NCBI RefSeq assembly: GCF_000472425.1 | Contig: NZ_AXAI01000010.1 | Location: forward strand, 1-64,000 | Length of the DNA stretch: 64,000 nucleotides | From: Bradyrhizobium sp. Tv2a-2 | GTDB lineage: Bacteria; Pseudomonadota; Alphaproteobacteria; Rhizobiales; Xanthobacteraceae | Direction of reading: 5' to 3' | Shown here: positions 9,191-16,692 of the stretch, piece after piece | How the letters are laid out: each line of letters begins with the position of its first letter | How positions within the stretch are numbered: the first letter of the stretch is position 1 | Translations under genes and position numbers: made by a program | The notes under the pieces: generated by a model | Database searches by the model: none | What the model was told of the DNA's origin: nothing | What the model saw: the letters and a program-made list of their open reading frames with translations, nothing else

Positions 9191-9359
9191 CCCAGACAGG
9201 CCTTTGGATGGATAAGTCGCCGAAACCGACCGGTTTCAGCCCTGACGGGTTCAGTCTCGCGACCATCGTCGCCCATGAAAGTGGGCCGTGGCCGCTTTTT
9301 TCCAGCCGCCGCTGTGCCATAGTGCGGCGTGAAACCGGTTCCTTGTCACGGATATCAGA

Positions 9360-10358
9360 ATGCCCTCCGGCTCCGCTCCCCGCTCCGCCATGGAGATCGA
9401 CCTGAACAAATTGTCCTCGCCGCGGATCTTCCTGCTGCGCATGCTGGTTTTCCTGGTGCTGTGCGCGCTGGTCGCGGTGGTCCTGTACAAGCAGATCGTG
9501 CTGGCCTTTTTCGCCAATCCCGGGCTCAACGCCCTGATCGGCATCGTGCTTCTGATCGGCATCATCCTGGCGTTCCGCCAGGTGATCCGGCTTTATCCGG
9601 AAGTCGCCTGGGTCAATAACTTCCGAATCGCCGATCCCGGCCTTGCGATGGACCGCCACCCCACCCTGCTGGCACCGATGGCGGCGATCCTCGGGGGCGG
9701 CGGCGAGCGCACCGGGCGGATCAGCATCTCGCAGCAGACGATGCGGCACCTGCTCGATTCCATCGCCACCCGCCTCGACGAGGCGCGCGACATTTCCCGT
9801 TACATGACCGGGCTTCTGGTGTTTCTCGGACTGCTCGGCACCTTCTGGGGACTGATCGAAACCGTCGGTTCGGTCGGCAAAGTGATCGATGGGCTGAAGG
9901 TCGGCGGCGACGCCGGCGCTCTGTTCGACACGCTGAAAGAGGGCCTCGCCGCCCCGCTCGGCGGCATGGGCATCTCCTTCTCGTCCTCGCTGTTCGGCCT
10001 GGCGGGTTCCCTGATCCTCGGCTTTCTCGATCTGCAATCGAGCCAGGCGCAGAACCGCTTCTACACGGACCTCGAGGACTGGCTTGCCACTACTGTCCGC
10101 CAATATGGCAGCGACAATACCGGCGGCGGTGATGTCGCCGGCGCGCTTGAGCGGCTGCGTACCGCTATGGAAGAAGCAGGCGGCGGCCGTCACACCGCCA
10201 CCGCGATGGCAAACCTCGCGGAAGCCATCCAGGGGCTGGTTGCGCATATGCGCACCGAGCAACAGATGATCAGGGAATGGGCCGACGGCCAGGGCGAGCA
10301 GAACCGCGAGATCAAGCGGCTTCTGGAGCGGCTCACCCGCCAGCCCGAGAAGAGCTAA
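9360..10358 (+). CDS. MotA/TolQ/ExbB-type proton channel family protein
   Basis: The 332-residue protein has hydrophobic helices near residues 25-45 and 58-75. A second pair follows in the region 'YMTGLLVFLGLLGTFWGLIET' (~148-168) and 'LGGMGISFSSSLFGLAGSLIL' (~200-220), which is the MotA/TolQ/ExbB signature. Such proteins form the proton-conducting core of motors that work with a peptidoglycan-binding partner. The next gene, 12 bases on, encodes exactly such a partner. The ATG at 9390 is an alternative start. It lacks the cytoplasmic-torque features of flagellar MotA, so an envelope-tethering motor of unknown role is more likely. Confidence 0.85.
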   Translation: MPSGSAPRSAMEIDLNKLSSPRIFLLRMLVFLVLCALVAVVLYKQIVLAFFANPGLNALIGIVLLIGIILAFRQVIRLYPEVAWVNNFRIADPGLAMDRHPTLLAPMAAILGGGGERTGRISISQQTMRHLLDSIATRLDEARDISRYMTGLLVFLGLLGTFWGLIETVGSVGKVIDGLKVGGDAGALFDTLKEGLAAPLGGMGISFSSSLFGLAGSLILGFLDLQSSQAQNRFYTDLEDWLATTVRQYGSDNTGGGDVAGALERLRTAMEEAGGGRHTATAMANLAEAIQGLVAHMRTEQQMIREWADGQGEQNREIKRLLERLTRQPEKS

Positions 10359-10370
10359 GCGGAGATTTCC

Positions 10371-11399
10371 ATGGCGCTTGCACGTGCCCGGCGCGAGTCC
10401 GCGTTCAACTACTGGCCCGGCTTTGTCGACGCGCTGTCGACGCTGGTGCTGTCGATCGTGTTCCTGCTGTCGGTGTTCCTGGTGGTACAGTTCTTTCTGT
10501 CGCAGGAGGTCACCGGCAAGGACAAGGCATTGGAAGAGCTCAATGCCAAGATCGCGCAACTGAGCGAAGCGCTGTCGCTGGAGAAGCTCGGCAAGCTGAC
10601 GCTTGACGACCAGGTGGCTTCGCTCAAGGCCGGGCTTACTTCGGCGGTGGCCGAGCGCGACCGGGTCAAGGGGCTTTATGAAGGGCTTGCCAACGCCGGC
10701 AATAGTGCGGAGGGGCGCGCCACCGAGCTCAACAAGGCGCTGGAATCGGAAAAGCAGGTCTCGACGCGCGCTCTCGCGCAGATCGAGGTGCTGAACCAGC
10801 AGATCAGCGCCTTGCGGCGCCAGCTTGCCGCGCTCGAAGAGGCGCTCGATGCCTCCGAGAAGCGCGACAAGGAATCGCAGACGCGCATCGCCGATCTCGG
10901 CCAGCGTCTCAACGTGGCGCTGGCGCAGCGGGTGCAGGAATTGTCGCGCTATCGCTCCGAGTTCTTCGGGCGGCTGCGTGCCATTCTCGGCAACCGGCCC
11001 GATATCCGCGTCGTCGGCGACCGCTTCGTGTTCCAGTCGGAAGTGTTCTTCGACACTGGACAGGCAACGCTGTTGCCTGAGGGTAAGTCCGAGCTCGACA
11101 AGGTCGCAAGCGCGCTGACCGATCTGGACAAGCAGATCCCGAGTGAAATCGCCTGGGTGCTGCGCGTAGACGGCCATACCGACGTGCGTCCGATCAACAA
11201 CAACCCGCTCTTCAAGTCGAACTGGGAGCTGTCGTCGGCCCGCGCCATCTCGGTGGTGCAGTATCTGATCTCTCTCGGCGTGCCGGCGCAGCGCCTGGTC
11301 GCGGCCGGCTTTGCCGAGTTCCAGCCGCTCGATCCTGCCAACACCGAAGACGCGTACCGCCGCAACCGCCGCATCGAATTGAAGCTGACGGAACGGTGA
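10371..11399 (+). CDS. OmpA/MotB-type peptidoglycan-binding partner of the proton channel
   Basis: The 342-residue protein has one N-terminal membrane helix ('GFVDALSTLVLSIVFLLSVF', ~17-36), as in MotB. A long coiled coil (about residues 45-190) and a C-terminal OmpA-like domain follow ('VFFDTGQATLLPEGKSELDK', 'VDGHTDVRP', 'NWELSSARAISVVQYLI'). The OmpA domain should bind peptidoglycan and anchor the motor. The start ATG at 10371 follows a GGAG site and lies 12 bases after the channel gene. Its stop overlaps the GTG start of the acetyltransferase. The unusually long coiled coil could set the distance from inner membrane to cell wall. Confidence 0.88.
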   Translation: MALARARRESAFNYWPGFVDALSTLVLSIVFLLSVFLVVQFFLSQEVTGKDKALEELNAKIAQLSEALSLEKLGKLTLDDQVASLKAGLTSAVAERDRVKGLYEGLANAGNSAEGRATELNKALESEKQVSTRALAQIEVLNQQISALRRQLAALEEALDASEKRDKESQTRIADLGQRLNVALAQRVQELSRYRSEFFGRLRAILGNRPDIRVVGDRFVFQSEVFFDTGQATLLPEGKSELDKVASALTDLDKQIPSEIAWVLRVDGHTDVRPINNNPLFKSNWELSSARAISVVQYLISLGVPAQRLVAAGFAEFQPLDPANTEDAYRRNRRIELKLTER

Positions 11400-11872
11400 G
11401 CATTACGCTCCGCCTTTATCGCGCGGACGACGAGGAGGCCGCAATCGCACTGTGGCAGCGAACGTGGCAGCAGGCCTATCCGTCGATCGATTTTGCGGAG
11501 CGGCTTGCGTGGTGGCGCGAGCGTTGGCGAGGCGAGTTGGTGCCTAACGCGGCGATTGTGGTTGCCGAAGATAATGGCGCACTGCTCGGATTCGTGACCA
11601 TCGACAAGGACGGCTATCTCGACCAGCTCGTGGTGACGCCGGAGCAATGGGGCTCTGAAATCGCGCGGTTCCTGGTTGACGAGGCCAAGCGACTCGCGCC
11701 CACAGGCATTGCGCTTTTGGTCAATAAGGACAACGCCCGCGCCATCCGCTTCTACGAGCGCAACGGCTTTGTGCATGCAGGTGACGAGGTGAATCCGACC
11801 TCGGGGAGCCCGGTGCTGAGGATGGCGTGGAGTGGCACCTCGTCATCGCGAGGAGCCAGCGGGTCCGCCTGA
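11396..11872 (+). CDS. GNAT-family N-acetyltransferase
   Basis: This 158-residue protein begins with a GTG overlapping the previous stop (GTGA), which indicates translational coupling. The body matches the GNAT fold: 'ITLRLYRADDEEAAIALW' at the N-terminus, 'DGYLDQLVVTPEQWGSEIAR' as the acetyl-CoA-binding beta4-alpha3 region, and 'LLVNKDNARAIRFYERNGFV' near the end. The substrate is unknown. The last ~12 codons (SSRGASGSA and the stop) lie inside an interspersed palindromic repeat, so the natural C-terminus has probably been replaced by repeat sequence. Confidence 0.88.
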   Translation: MSITLRLYRADDEEAAIALWQRTWQQAYPSIDFAERLAWWRERWRGELVPNAAIVVAEDNGALLGFVTIDKDGYLDQLVVTPEQWGSEIARFLVDEAKRLAPTGIALLVNKDNARAIRFYERNGFVHAGDEVNPTSGSPVLRMAWSGTSSSRGASGSA

Positions 11873-11956
11873 AGCGCAGCACGATCACAGGCCCCGCGAC
11901 GAAGCAACCCGGAGGCGCGCGCGTGGCTCCGAATGCTTCGGTTCGCGCGCAATGAC
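11842..11956. repeat. Interspersed palindromic repeat (GTCATTGCGAG-type), diverged copy
   Basis: The segment begins CGTCATCGCGAGGAGC and ends GCGCGCAATGACG, with GACGAAGCAA, GGCGCGCGCGTGG and a GCTTCGGTTCG stretch inside. The same modules occur at 51566-51645, so the two are copies of one family. This copy carries about 35 extra bases near its left arm and overlaps the 3' end of the acetyltransferase gene. Such elements are common in Bradyrhizobium intergenic DNA. Confidence 0.7.
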
Positions 11957-11959
11957 GGA

Positions 11960-13807
11960 TCAAGCCCCCTCGAACTGCAACCTTGCCAGCCTCGCATAAA
12001 GCCCGTTCGCAGCGACGAGCGAAGCATGCGTGCCTTGTTCGACGATGCGGCCCTGGTCCATCACCAGGATGCGGTCGCAAGACAGCACCGTGGCGAGGCG
12101 ATGCGCGATCACCAGCGTGGTGCGGTGGCGCATCAATTCTTCCAGCGCGGTCTGCACCAGCGTTTCGCTTTCGGCATCAAGCGCGGAGGTGGCCTCGTCG
12201 AGCAACAGCAGCGGCGCGTCGCGCAGGATTGCGCGGGCGATCGCGATGCGCTGGCGCTGGCCGCCCGACAGCGTCACGCCGCGCTCGCCGAGCTGAGTCT
12301 CGAAACCGCCGGGCAGGCGGCGAATGAACTCGGTCGCATGTGCAAGCGCGGCGGCACGCTCGACCTCGGCATCGCTGGCCTCGGGCCGGCCGAAGCGGAT
12401 ATTTTCACGTGCGCTTGCCGCAAACACCGCCGGGTCCTGCGGCACCAGCGCGATCCGGCTGCGAAAATCTTGCGGATTGGCCGACTTGATCGGCACGCCG
12501 TCGAAGGAGATCGTGCCGGAGGCAGGATCATAGAAACGCAGCAGCAGGTGGAACAGCGTGCTCTTGCCGGCACCGGAGGGACCAACGATCGCGACCTTCT
12601 CGCCCGCGCGCACGGAGAACGAGACCTGCTCGACCGCGCGCACATCGGGCCGCGCCGGATAGGTGAAGCTGACCTCGTCGAAGCCGACATCGCCGCGCGC
12701 TGGCGAAGGAAGCACGATCGGCGCGGCAGGCGCGGTGATCTCCGGCCTGACGCGCAGGATCTCGAACAACCGCTCCGCGGCGCCGGAGGCCGCCGAGACC
12801 TCGCCCCAGACCTCGCTGAGCTGGCCGAGGCCGGCAGCGGCAAACGCCGCATAGAGCACGAACTGACCGAGCCGGCCGGGCGTGATCGCGCCGGTCAGCA
12901 CGTCATGCGAGCCGACCCAGAGGATCGCGACCACGCTGGTGAAGACGATGAAGATGATGATCGCAGTCAACACCGCGCGCGCCTTGGTCGAGACGCGCGC
13001 AGCCTCATAGGCGCCTTCGACCTCCTTGCCGAAGCGCGCATTCGCGAGCCGCTCGCCGGTATAGGCCTGCACGGTGCGGATCGCGCCGACCAGTTCGGAG
13101 GCGTAAGCAGACGCATCGGCCAGCGTATCCTGCGCGTTGCGCGACAGCCGCCGGACCCAGCGGCCGAATGCGACCAGCGGTATCACGATCAGCGGGATCG
13201 CGAGCAGCACGAAGCCGGAGAGCTTGGGGCTCGTGACCACCATCATGGCGGCGGCGCCGAGGAACATGAGAATGTTGCGCAGCGCGATCGAGACGGAGGC
13301 GCCGGCTGCCGACTTGATCTGGGTGGTGTCGGCGGTCAGGCGCGAGATCAGTTCGCCGGAGCGCGCGGAATCGAAGAAGGACGGCGACAGCGAGATCAGA
13401 TGCGCGAACACGTCGCGCCGGAGATCGGCGACGATACGCTCGCCGATAGTCATCACGAGGTAGTAGCGCGAGGCGCTGGCAAGCGCGAGCACCGCGACCA
13501 CCGCGATCATCACGCTGAAGTAGCTGTTGATCAGCGCAATCCCCTTCGGGGTGAAGCCGAAATCGATCATGCGGCGCACCGCGACCGGCACCAGGAGCGT
13601 GGTGACGGCGGCAACCGTCAGCGCGATCAGCGCCAGGATGGCCCGTCCCCGATAGCGCGCGATATAGGGCGAGAGCGCCAGCAGCGGGCGAAGCTTCGAA
13701 CGCCGCGCGGGCGAGGCCTCGTCGATGGAAAGCGCCTGCGCCACCACCTCGTCCGGCTGCGACCCAAGTCCGCCCCGCCCCTCGTCCAGCCGCTCCACTG
13801 CGCTCAT
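11960..13807 (-). CDS. ABC half-transporter (fused permease/ATPase), exporter type
   Basis: The 615-residue protein combines an N-terminal six-helix transmembrane domain (about residues 45-330) with a C-terminal ATPase. Visible motifs are Walker A 'GPSGAGKST', Q-loop 'LVPQDPAVFA', signature 'LSGGQRQRIAIARAILRDAP' and Walker B 'LLLLDEATSALD' followed by the H-loop 'VIAHRLAT'. It should work as a homodimer exporting a lipid or hydrophobic compound (MsbA/BmrA-like). It is transcribed divergently from rpmE. The substrate cannot be told from sequence. A frame on the opposite strand is its shadow. Confidence 0.94.
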   Translation of the reverse strand: MSAVERLDEGRGGLGSQPDEVVAQALSIDEASPARRSKLRPLLALSPYIARYRGRAILALIALTVAAVTTLLVPVAVRRMIDFGFTPKGIALINSYFSVMIAVVAVLALASASRYYLVMTIGERIVADLRRDVFAHLISLSPSFFDSARSGELISRLTADTTQIKSAAGASVSIALRNILMFLGAAAMMVVTSPKLSGFVLLAIPLIVIPLVAFGRWVRRLSRNAQDTLADASAYASELVGAIRTVQAYTGERLANARFGKEVEGAYEAARVSTKARAVLTAIIIFIVFTSVVAILWVGSHDVLTGAITPGRLGQFVLYAAFAAAGLGQLSEVWGEVSAASGAAERLFEILRVRPEITAPAAPIVLPSPARGDVGFDEVSFTYPARPDVRAVEQVSFSVRAGEKVAIVGPSGAGKSTLFHLLLRFYDPASGTISFDGVPIKSANPQDFRSRIALVPQDPAVFAASARENIRFGRPEASDAEVERAAALAHATEFIRRLPGGFETQLGERGVTLSGGQRQRIAIARAILRDAPLLLLDEATSALDAESETLVQTALEELMRHRTTLVIAHRLATVLSCDRILVMDQGRIVEQGTHASLVAANGLYARLARLQFEGA

Positions 13808-13891
13808 ATGATCTCACCTGTTATGCTGTCCGACCCAGATAGGCGCCACGGAGCAGGCTGGCAAATCCGGGAAGATACGAAGCTCGTCGGC

Positions 13892-13919
13892 TTGTTTTGG
13901 CGGGTTTCATGGGTTATAG
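13892..13919 (+). promoter_or_regulatory. Candidate housekeeping promoter for rpmE
   Basis: TTGTTT at 13892-13897 and TTATAG at 13914-13919 are separated by 16 bases and would give a leader of about 55 bases before the rpmE start. The match to the sigma-70 consensus is moderate, and no L31 autoregulatory structure was recognised in the leader. Confidence 0.35.
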
Positions 13920-13980
13920 AGCCGCCAATTCCGTGAAATTTTAGACCGAAGACAGGCGCCCAGCGCCCACAGGACATGCC

Positions 13981-14208
13981 ATGAAAGCCGAAATTCACCC
14001 CAATTATCATACGATTACGGTCGTGATGACCGACGGCACTGAGTACCAGACCCGCTCCACCTGGGGCAAGGAAGGCGACAAGCTGAACCTCGATATCGAT
14101 CCCAAGTCGCATCCGGCCTGGGTCGGCGGCTCCCAGCAGATTCTCGACCGTGGCGGTCGCGTCTCCCGGTTCCAGAAGAAGTTTTCCGGCTTCCTCAAGA
14201 AGGATTGA
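13981..14208 (+). CDS. rpmE: 50S ribosomal protein L31
   Basis: The 75-residue protein begins 'MKAEIHPNYHTITVVMTDGT', the L31 signature, and ends in a basic tail ('FQKKFSGFLKKD'). No cysteines are present, so this is the form of L31 that lacks the zinc-binding CxxC pair and should not act as a zinc reservoir. It is monocistronic: a strong hairpin follows and the next gene is on the other strand. Confidence 0.97.
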   Translation: MKAEIHPNYHTITVVMTDGTEYQTRSTWGKEGDKLNLDIDPKSHPAWVGGSQQILDRGGRVSRFQKKFSGFLKKD

Positions 14209-14243
14209 TCGGCCTTTTCAGCCTGCGCGACCTGCGCAAGCCA

Positions 14244-14279
14244 AGAACGCCCCCGCGGTTCGCGGGGGCGTTCTGTTTT
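14244..14279 (+). terminator. Rho-independent terminator of rpmE
   Basis: A perfect 14-bp stem (AGAACGCCCCCGCG at 14244-14257, CGCGGGGGCGTTCT at 14261-14274) with a 3-nt loop is followed by GTTTT. It starts 36 bases after the rpmE stop. It may also limit read-through from the convergent DUF1465 gene. Confidence 0.85.
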
Positions 14280-14317
14280 GAGCCTGCGTCATTCCGGAGA
14301 CCGTCGAACTGGAGAGC

Positions 14318-14830
14318 TTACTGCTCGAACGCGGCTTTCAGGGCGTTCAGCTGCGGCACCAGAGGATTGCCGATCGCACTGCGCTCGGGCGGCGCGGCGT
14401 GAATGGAGTTGTCGAGCCGGCGCACCCGCACCTGCAAGCTCATCGAGCGGGCGATCAGCTCCTGCAATTGCGCCGGCAGCTTCTCGATCATGTCGGTCGG
14501 ACCGGGATCGGCCGCCGACAGCTTGACCTTGGTCTTCTCGCGGTTGGCCTGGGTCAGCGTCATCTCGCCTTCCTTCACCGCGCGATGCAGCAACAGCCAG
14601 GAGGCGAGCTGCATCAGCCGCGTGGTCAGCCGCATGCTCTCGGTCGCGTAAGTGAGGCTCACCGCGCGGTCGAGCGCCTTGGCTTCGGTGCGGCCGTCGC
14701 CGTCGAGATAGGCGGCGGTCTCCTCGACAAGGTCCATGCCTTCGCGAAACAGGCTACTGAACGCCGCCGAATTGGTGAGCCGCTCGCTGAATTGAACCAA
14801 ATGGCTGTCGCTATGCGAACGCTCGGACAT
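14318..14830 (-). CDS. rcdA: DUF1465 family protein, RcdA-like
   Basis: The 170-residue protein contains 'FREGMDLVEETAAYLDGDGR' and 'YATESMRLTTRLMQLASWLL', the conserved helices of DUF1465. From general knowledge, the Caulobacter member of this family is RcdA, an adaptor that helps ClpXP degrade CtrA during the cell cycle. Mostly alpha-helical composition and length agree. The C-terminal ~40 residues are poorly conserved, as expected for the disordered tail of RcdA. Assignment of the ClpXP-adaptor role here is by family only. Confidence 0.8.
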   Translation of the reverse strand: MSERSHSDSHLVQFSERLTNSAAFSSLFREGMDLVEETAAYLDGDGRTEAKALDRAVSLTYATESMRLTTRLMQLASWLLLHRAVKEGEMTLTQANREKTKVKLSAADPGPTDMIEKLPAQLQELIARSMSLQVRVRRLDNSIHAAPPERSAIGNPLVPQLNALKAAFEQ

Positions 14831-15017
14831 GGTTAACGCCTCTTACGCCACTGTGTACGCTGGCCGGCTTTGCGCCGGCTTATGATGAACAAATCATTGC
14901 TCGCCGTTGACCGGGAGTCCAGTGACAAGGGAATTTAAGGTTTACGAGCTCTGCGGCGGCGGCCATGGCACATGCGTGGCAGAGTGCGGAATTGGTACAG
15001 CTTTCCGGCCAAAATGC

Positions 15018-15165
15018 GCAAAGCAAAAAAAAGCCGCCGAAAGCGGCGGCTTTGAGAGTTGATAACAGGGAGGCGTCAAACAGAGTGGACAGGAGCCACT
15101 CGGTGTCCAAACGAGGACGATGCCAGTCATAAAGGTGAAAGCTTAATCGATCGTAAACACGGCGC
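15018..15165 (-). ncRNA. Candidate small RNA ending in a strong terminator
   Basis: On the minus strand a 10-bp stem (arms 15044-15053 and 15030-15039, 4-nt loop) is followed at once by an eight-base T-run with one of the T's from the stem, the form of an intrinsic terminator. Upstream, the sequence between about 15060 and 15165 is dense in short complementary segments (CGAGTGGC / GCCACTCG-type near 15085-15110). The only minus-strand gene upstream ends 185 bases before the hairpin, so the signal may instead end the DUF1192 transcript. No promoter box was convincing. Confidence 0.35.
15030..15053 (-). terminator. Rho-independent terminator on the minus strand
   Basis: Stem AAAGCCGCCG at 15030-15039 pairs with CGGCGGCTTT at 15044-15053 around the loop AAAG. 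Reading the minus strand, the hairpin runs into a T-tract of eight (complement of the A-run at 15025-15032). It ends either the DUF1192 transcript or an independent small RNA. Confidence 0.75.
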
Positions 15166-15238
15166 TTTTTTTAAGTTGCGTTAGCCATGTCGGCCAGTGG
15201 CCGAGCCGCACTGCAACATGCGACAACGCCCACGCCAG

Positions 15239-15430
15239 TCACGACTTGAAGACGCTGTTGGCCGCCTCGCGCGAGGCGCGCTTTTTGGTCATCGCCTCCT
15301 TCAGCCGCTCGATCTCGCTGGTCAGCAGCGCAATGCGCTCGCCCAATTCCTCCACCGACAACAGGGACAGGTCCTGCCCGATCTCGTGGCTGATCTTCTT
15401 CCGCGGCCGATCGTCGTCCTCGCTCGCCAT
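15239..15430 (-). CDS. DUF1192 family small protein
   Basis: The 63-residue protein reads 'LLSVEELGERIALLTSEIER' in the middle, the DUF1192 hallmark: a short acidic N-terminus followed by one amphipathic coiled-coil helix. No function is established for the family, but its position beside a quinone oxidoreductase gene is recurrent in alphaproteobacteria as I remember it. The gene is divergent from that oxidoreductase, with about 105 bases between them. Confidence 0.85.
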   Translation of the reverse strand: MASEDDDRPRKKISHEIGQDLSLLSVEELGERIALLTSEIERLKEAMTKKRASREAANSVFKS

Positions 15431-15534
15431 CGCAAGCCTCCCTCATCTCGTCGCTTTCGAAGCGGTTGCCAGCAACCCCCCGGCTGGCTAATCAAAGCGA
15501 CCCAATACTGAAGCGTTTGCCCCAAGGACAAACC

Positions 15535-16533
15535 ATGGAAAAGCTGCCCGCGCAAATGATCGTCGTCGCCATTTCCAAGCCCGGCGGTCCGGAGGTGCTC
15601 ATTCCCGAAACGCGCCCGGTCCCGACGCCCGGTGCCGACGAGATCCTGATCAAGGTCGAGGCCGCAGGCGTCAACCGTCCCGACGTCTCGCAGCGCTCCG
15701 GTTCCTATCCGCCGCCGCCCGGCGCATCCGACCTGCCGGGTCTCGAAGTCGCCGGCGAAGTGGTGGCCGTGGGCTCCAATGCCAAAAAGCACAAGCTCGG
15801 CGACAAGGTGATGTCGCTCGTCGCCGGCGGCGGCTATGCCCAATATTGCATTGCCCAGGACGCCCAGGCGATGGCGGTGCCGCCGTCGTTCTCGATTGCG
15901 GAAGCCGGCGCCACGCCGGAAACCTTGATGACGGTCTGGCACAATGTGTTCGAGCGCGGCGCGTTGAAGCCGAACGAGACGCTGCTGATCCATGGCGGCT
16001 CCTCCGGCATCGGCACCATGGCGATCCAGCTTGCGAAAGCCTTCGGCGCCAAGGTGATCGTCACCGTCGGTTCCAAGGAAAAGGCGGACGCGTGCCTCAA
16101 GCTCGGCGCCGACCGCGCCATCAACTACAAGAGCGAAGATTTCGTCGCCGAGGTGAAGGCCGCAACCGGCGGCCATGGCGTTGATGTCATCCTCGACATG
16201 GTCGGCGGCGATTATATCGAGCGCAATTATGATGCCGCGGCGATCGATGGCCGCATCGTCCAGATCGCTTTCCTCGGCGCGCCCAAGGCGACCGTCAACT
16301 TCACCCGGCTGATGGTGAAGCGCCTCACCCACACCGGCTCCACGCTTCGCCCCCGTAGTAACGCGGACAAGGCGGCGATGGTCGCGGCGATCGAGGCCAA
16401 GGCGATGCGGTTTTTGCGCGAAGGTCGCATCAAACCGCTGATGGACAGCAGTTTTCCGCTTGAAAAAGCCGCCGATGCGCACCGGCGCATCGAGAGCTCC
16501 GCACATATTGGCAAAATTGTGTTGCTGGCGTGA
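15535..16533 (+). CDS. NAD(P)H quinone oxidoreductase, zinc-free MDR family (PIG3-like)
   Basis: The ATG at 15535 gives 332 residues; an upstream in-frame codon at 15466 would overlap the divergent promoter region. The protein is a medium-chain dehydrogenase/reductase of the quinone-oxidoreductase branch: 'EILIKVEAAGVNRPDVSQRSG' (~32-52), 'PGLEVAGEVVAVG', and the nucleotide-binding 'IHGGSSGIGTMAIQLAKAFG' near residue 146-165. It lacks the structural-zinc cysteine cluster of alcohol dehydrogenases. It probably reduces quinones or enones with NADPH. The similarity to PIG3/TP53I3 includes the 'SGSYPPPPGASDLPGLE' segment. Confidence 0.92.
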   Translation: MEKLPAQMIVVAISKPGGPEVLIPETRPVPTPGADEILIKVEAAGVNRPDVSQRSGSYPPPPGASDLPGLEVAGEVVAVGSNAKKHKLGDKVMSLVAGGGYAQYCIAQDAQAMAVPPSFSIAEAGATPETLMTVWHNVFERGALKPNETLLIHGGSSGIGTMAIQLAKAFGAKVIVTVGSKEKADACLKLGADRAINYKSEDFVAEVKAATGGHGVDVILDMVGGDYIERNYDAAAIDGRIVQIAFLGAPKATVNFTRLMVKRLTHTGSTLRPRSNADKAAMVAAIEAKAMRFLREGRIKPLMDSSFPLEKAADAHRRIESSAHIGKIVLLA

Positions 16534-16692
16534 TGCCGGCCACTGCCTGCCCGTCTGGAAAGTCTTTGATTCCTTTCGCTTTCGTGGCAATGATCGTTCA
16601 CCACACGAACGCATCGGCTCTGGGGTTGGGGGTGCGTTTTTCGCTTTAACTCTTGTCATGTCGGCATAAGCGTCGAACGCGGAGAACTGACA

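Larger units (their letters stand above)
8704..9359. other. Gene-poor stretch between the divergent efflux and channel operons
   Basis: This 656-base stretch separates the minus-strand adaptor gene from the plus-strand proton-channel gene. It contains the 16-bp tandem repeat and the methyltransferase remnant listed separately. I see no other gene. A long minus-strand open frame that runs through here to 11177 is the antisense shadow of the channel/OmpA genes and shows no protein family. Confidence 0.6.
14831..15238. other. Intergenic stretch holding a possible small RNA and little else
   Basis: This 408-base stretch lies downstream of the DUF1192 gene on the minus strand and upstream of the DUF1465 gene. 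The only strong signal is the minus-strand terminator hairpin and the preceding ~130 bases, listed separately. Short open frames of 60-76 codons on the minus strand have no recognisable family and run through the hairpin, so they are not called. Confidence 0.5.

Noticed and set aside
9360..11399. Zorya-type defence core (ZorA/ZorB)
   Set aside because: The channel/OmpA pair resembles ZorA/ZorB, but no ZorC, ZorD or ZorE-like gene follows; the next gene is an acetyltransferase and then an ABC exporter.
11933..13936. 667-codon plus-strand open frame
   Set aside because: It is antisense to the ABC transporter gene; residues are a shadow of its codon bias.
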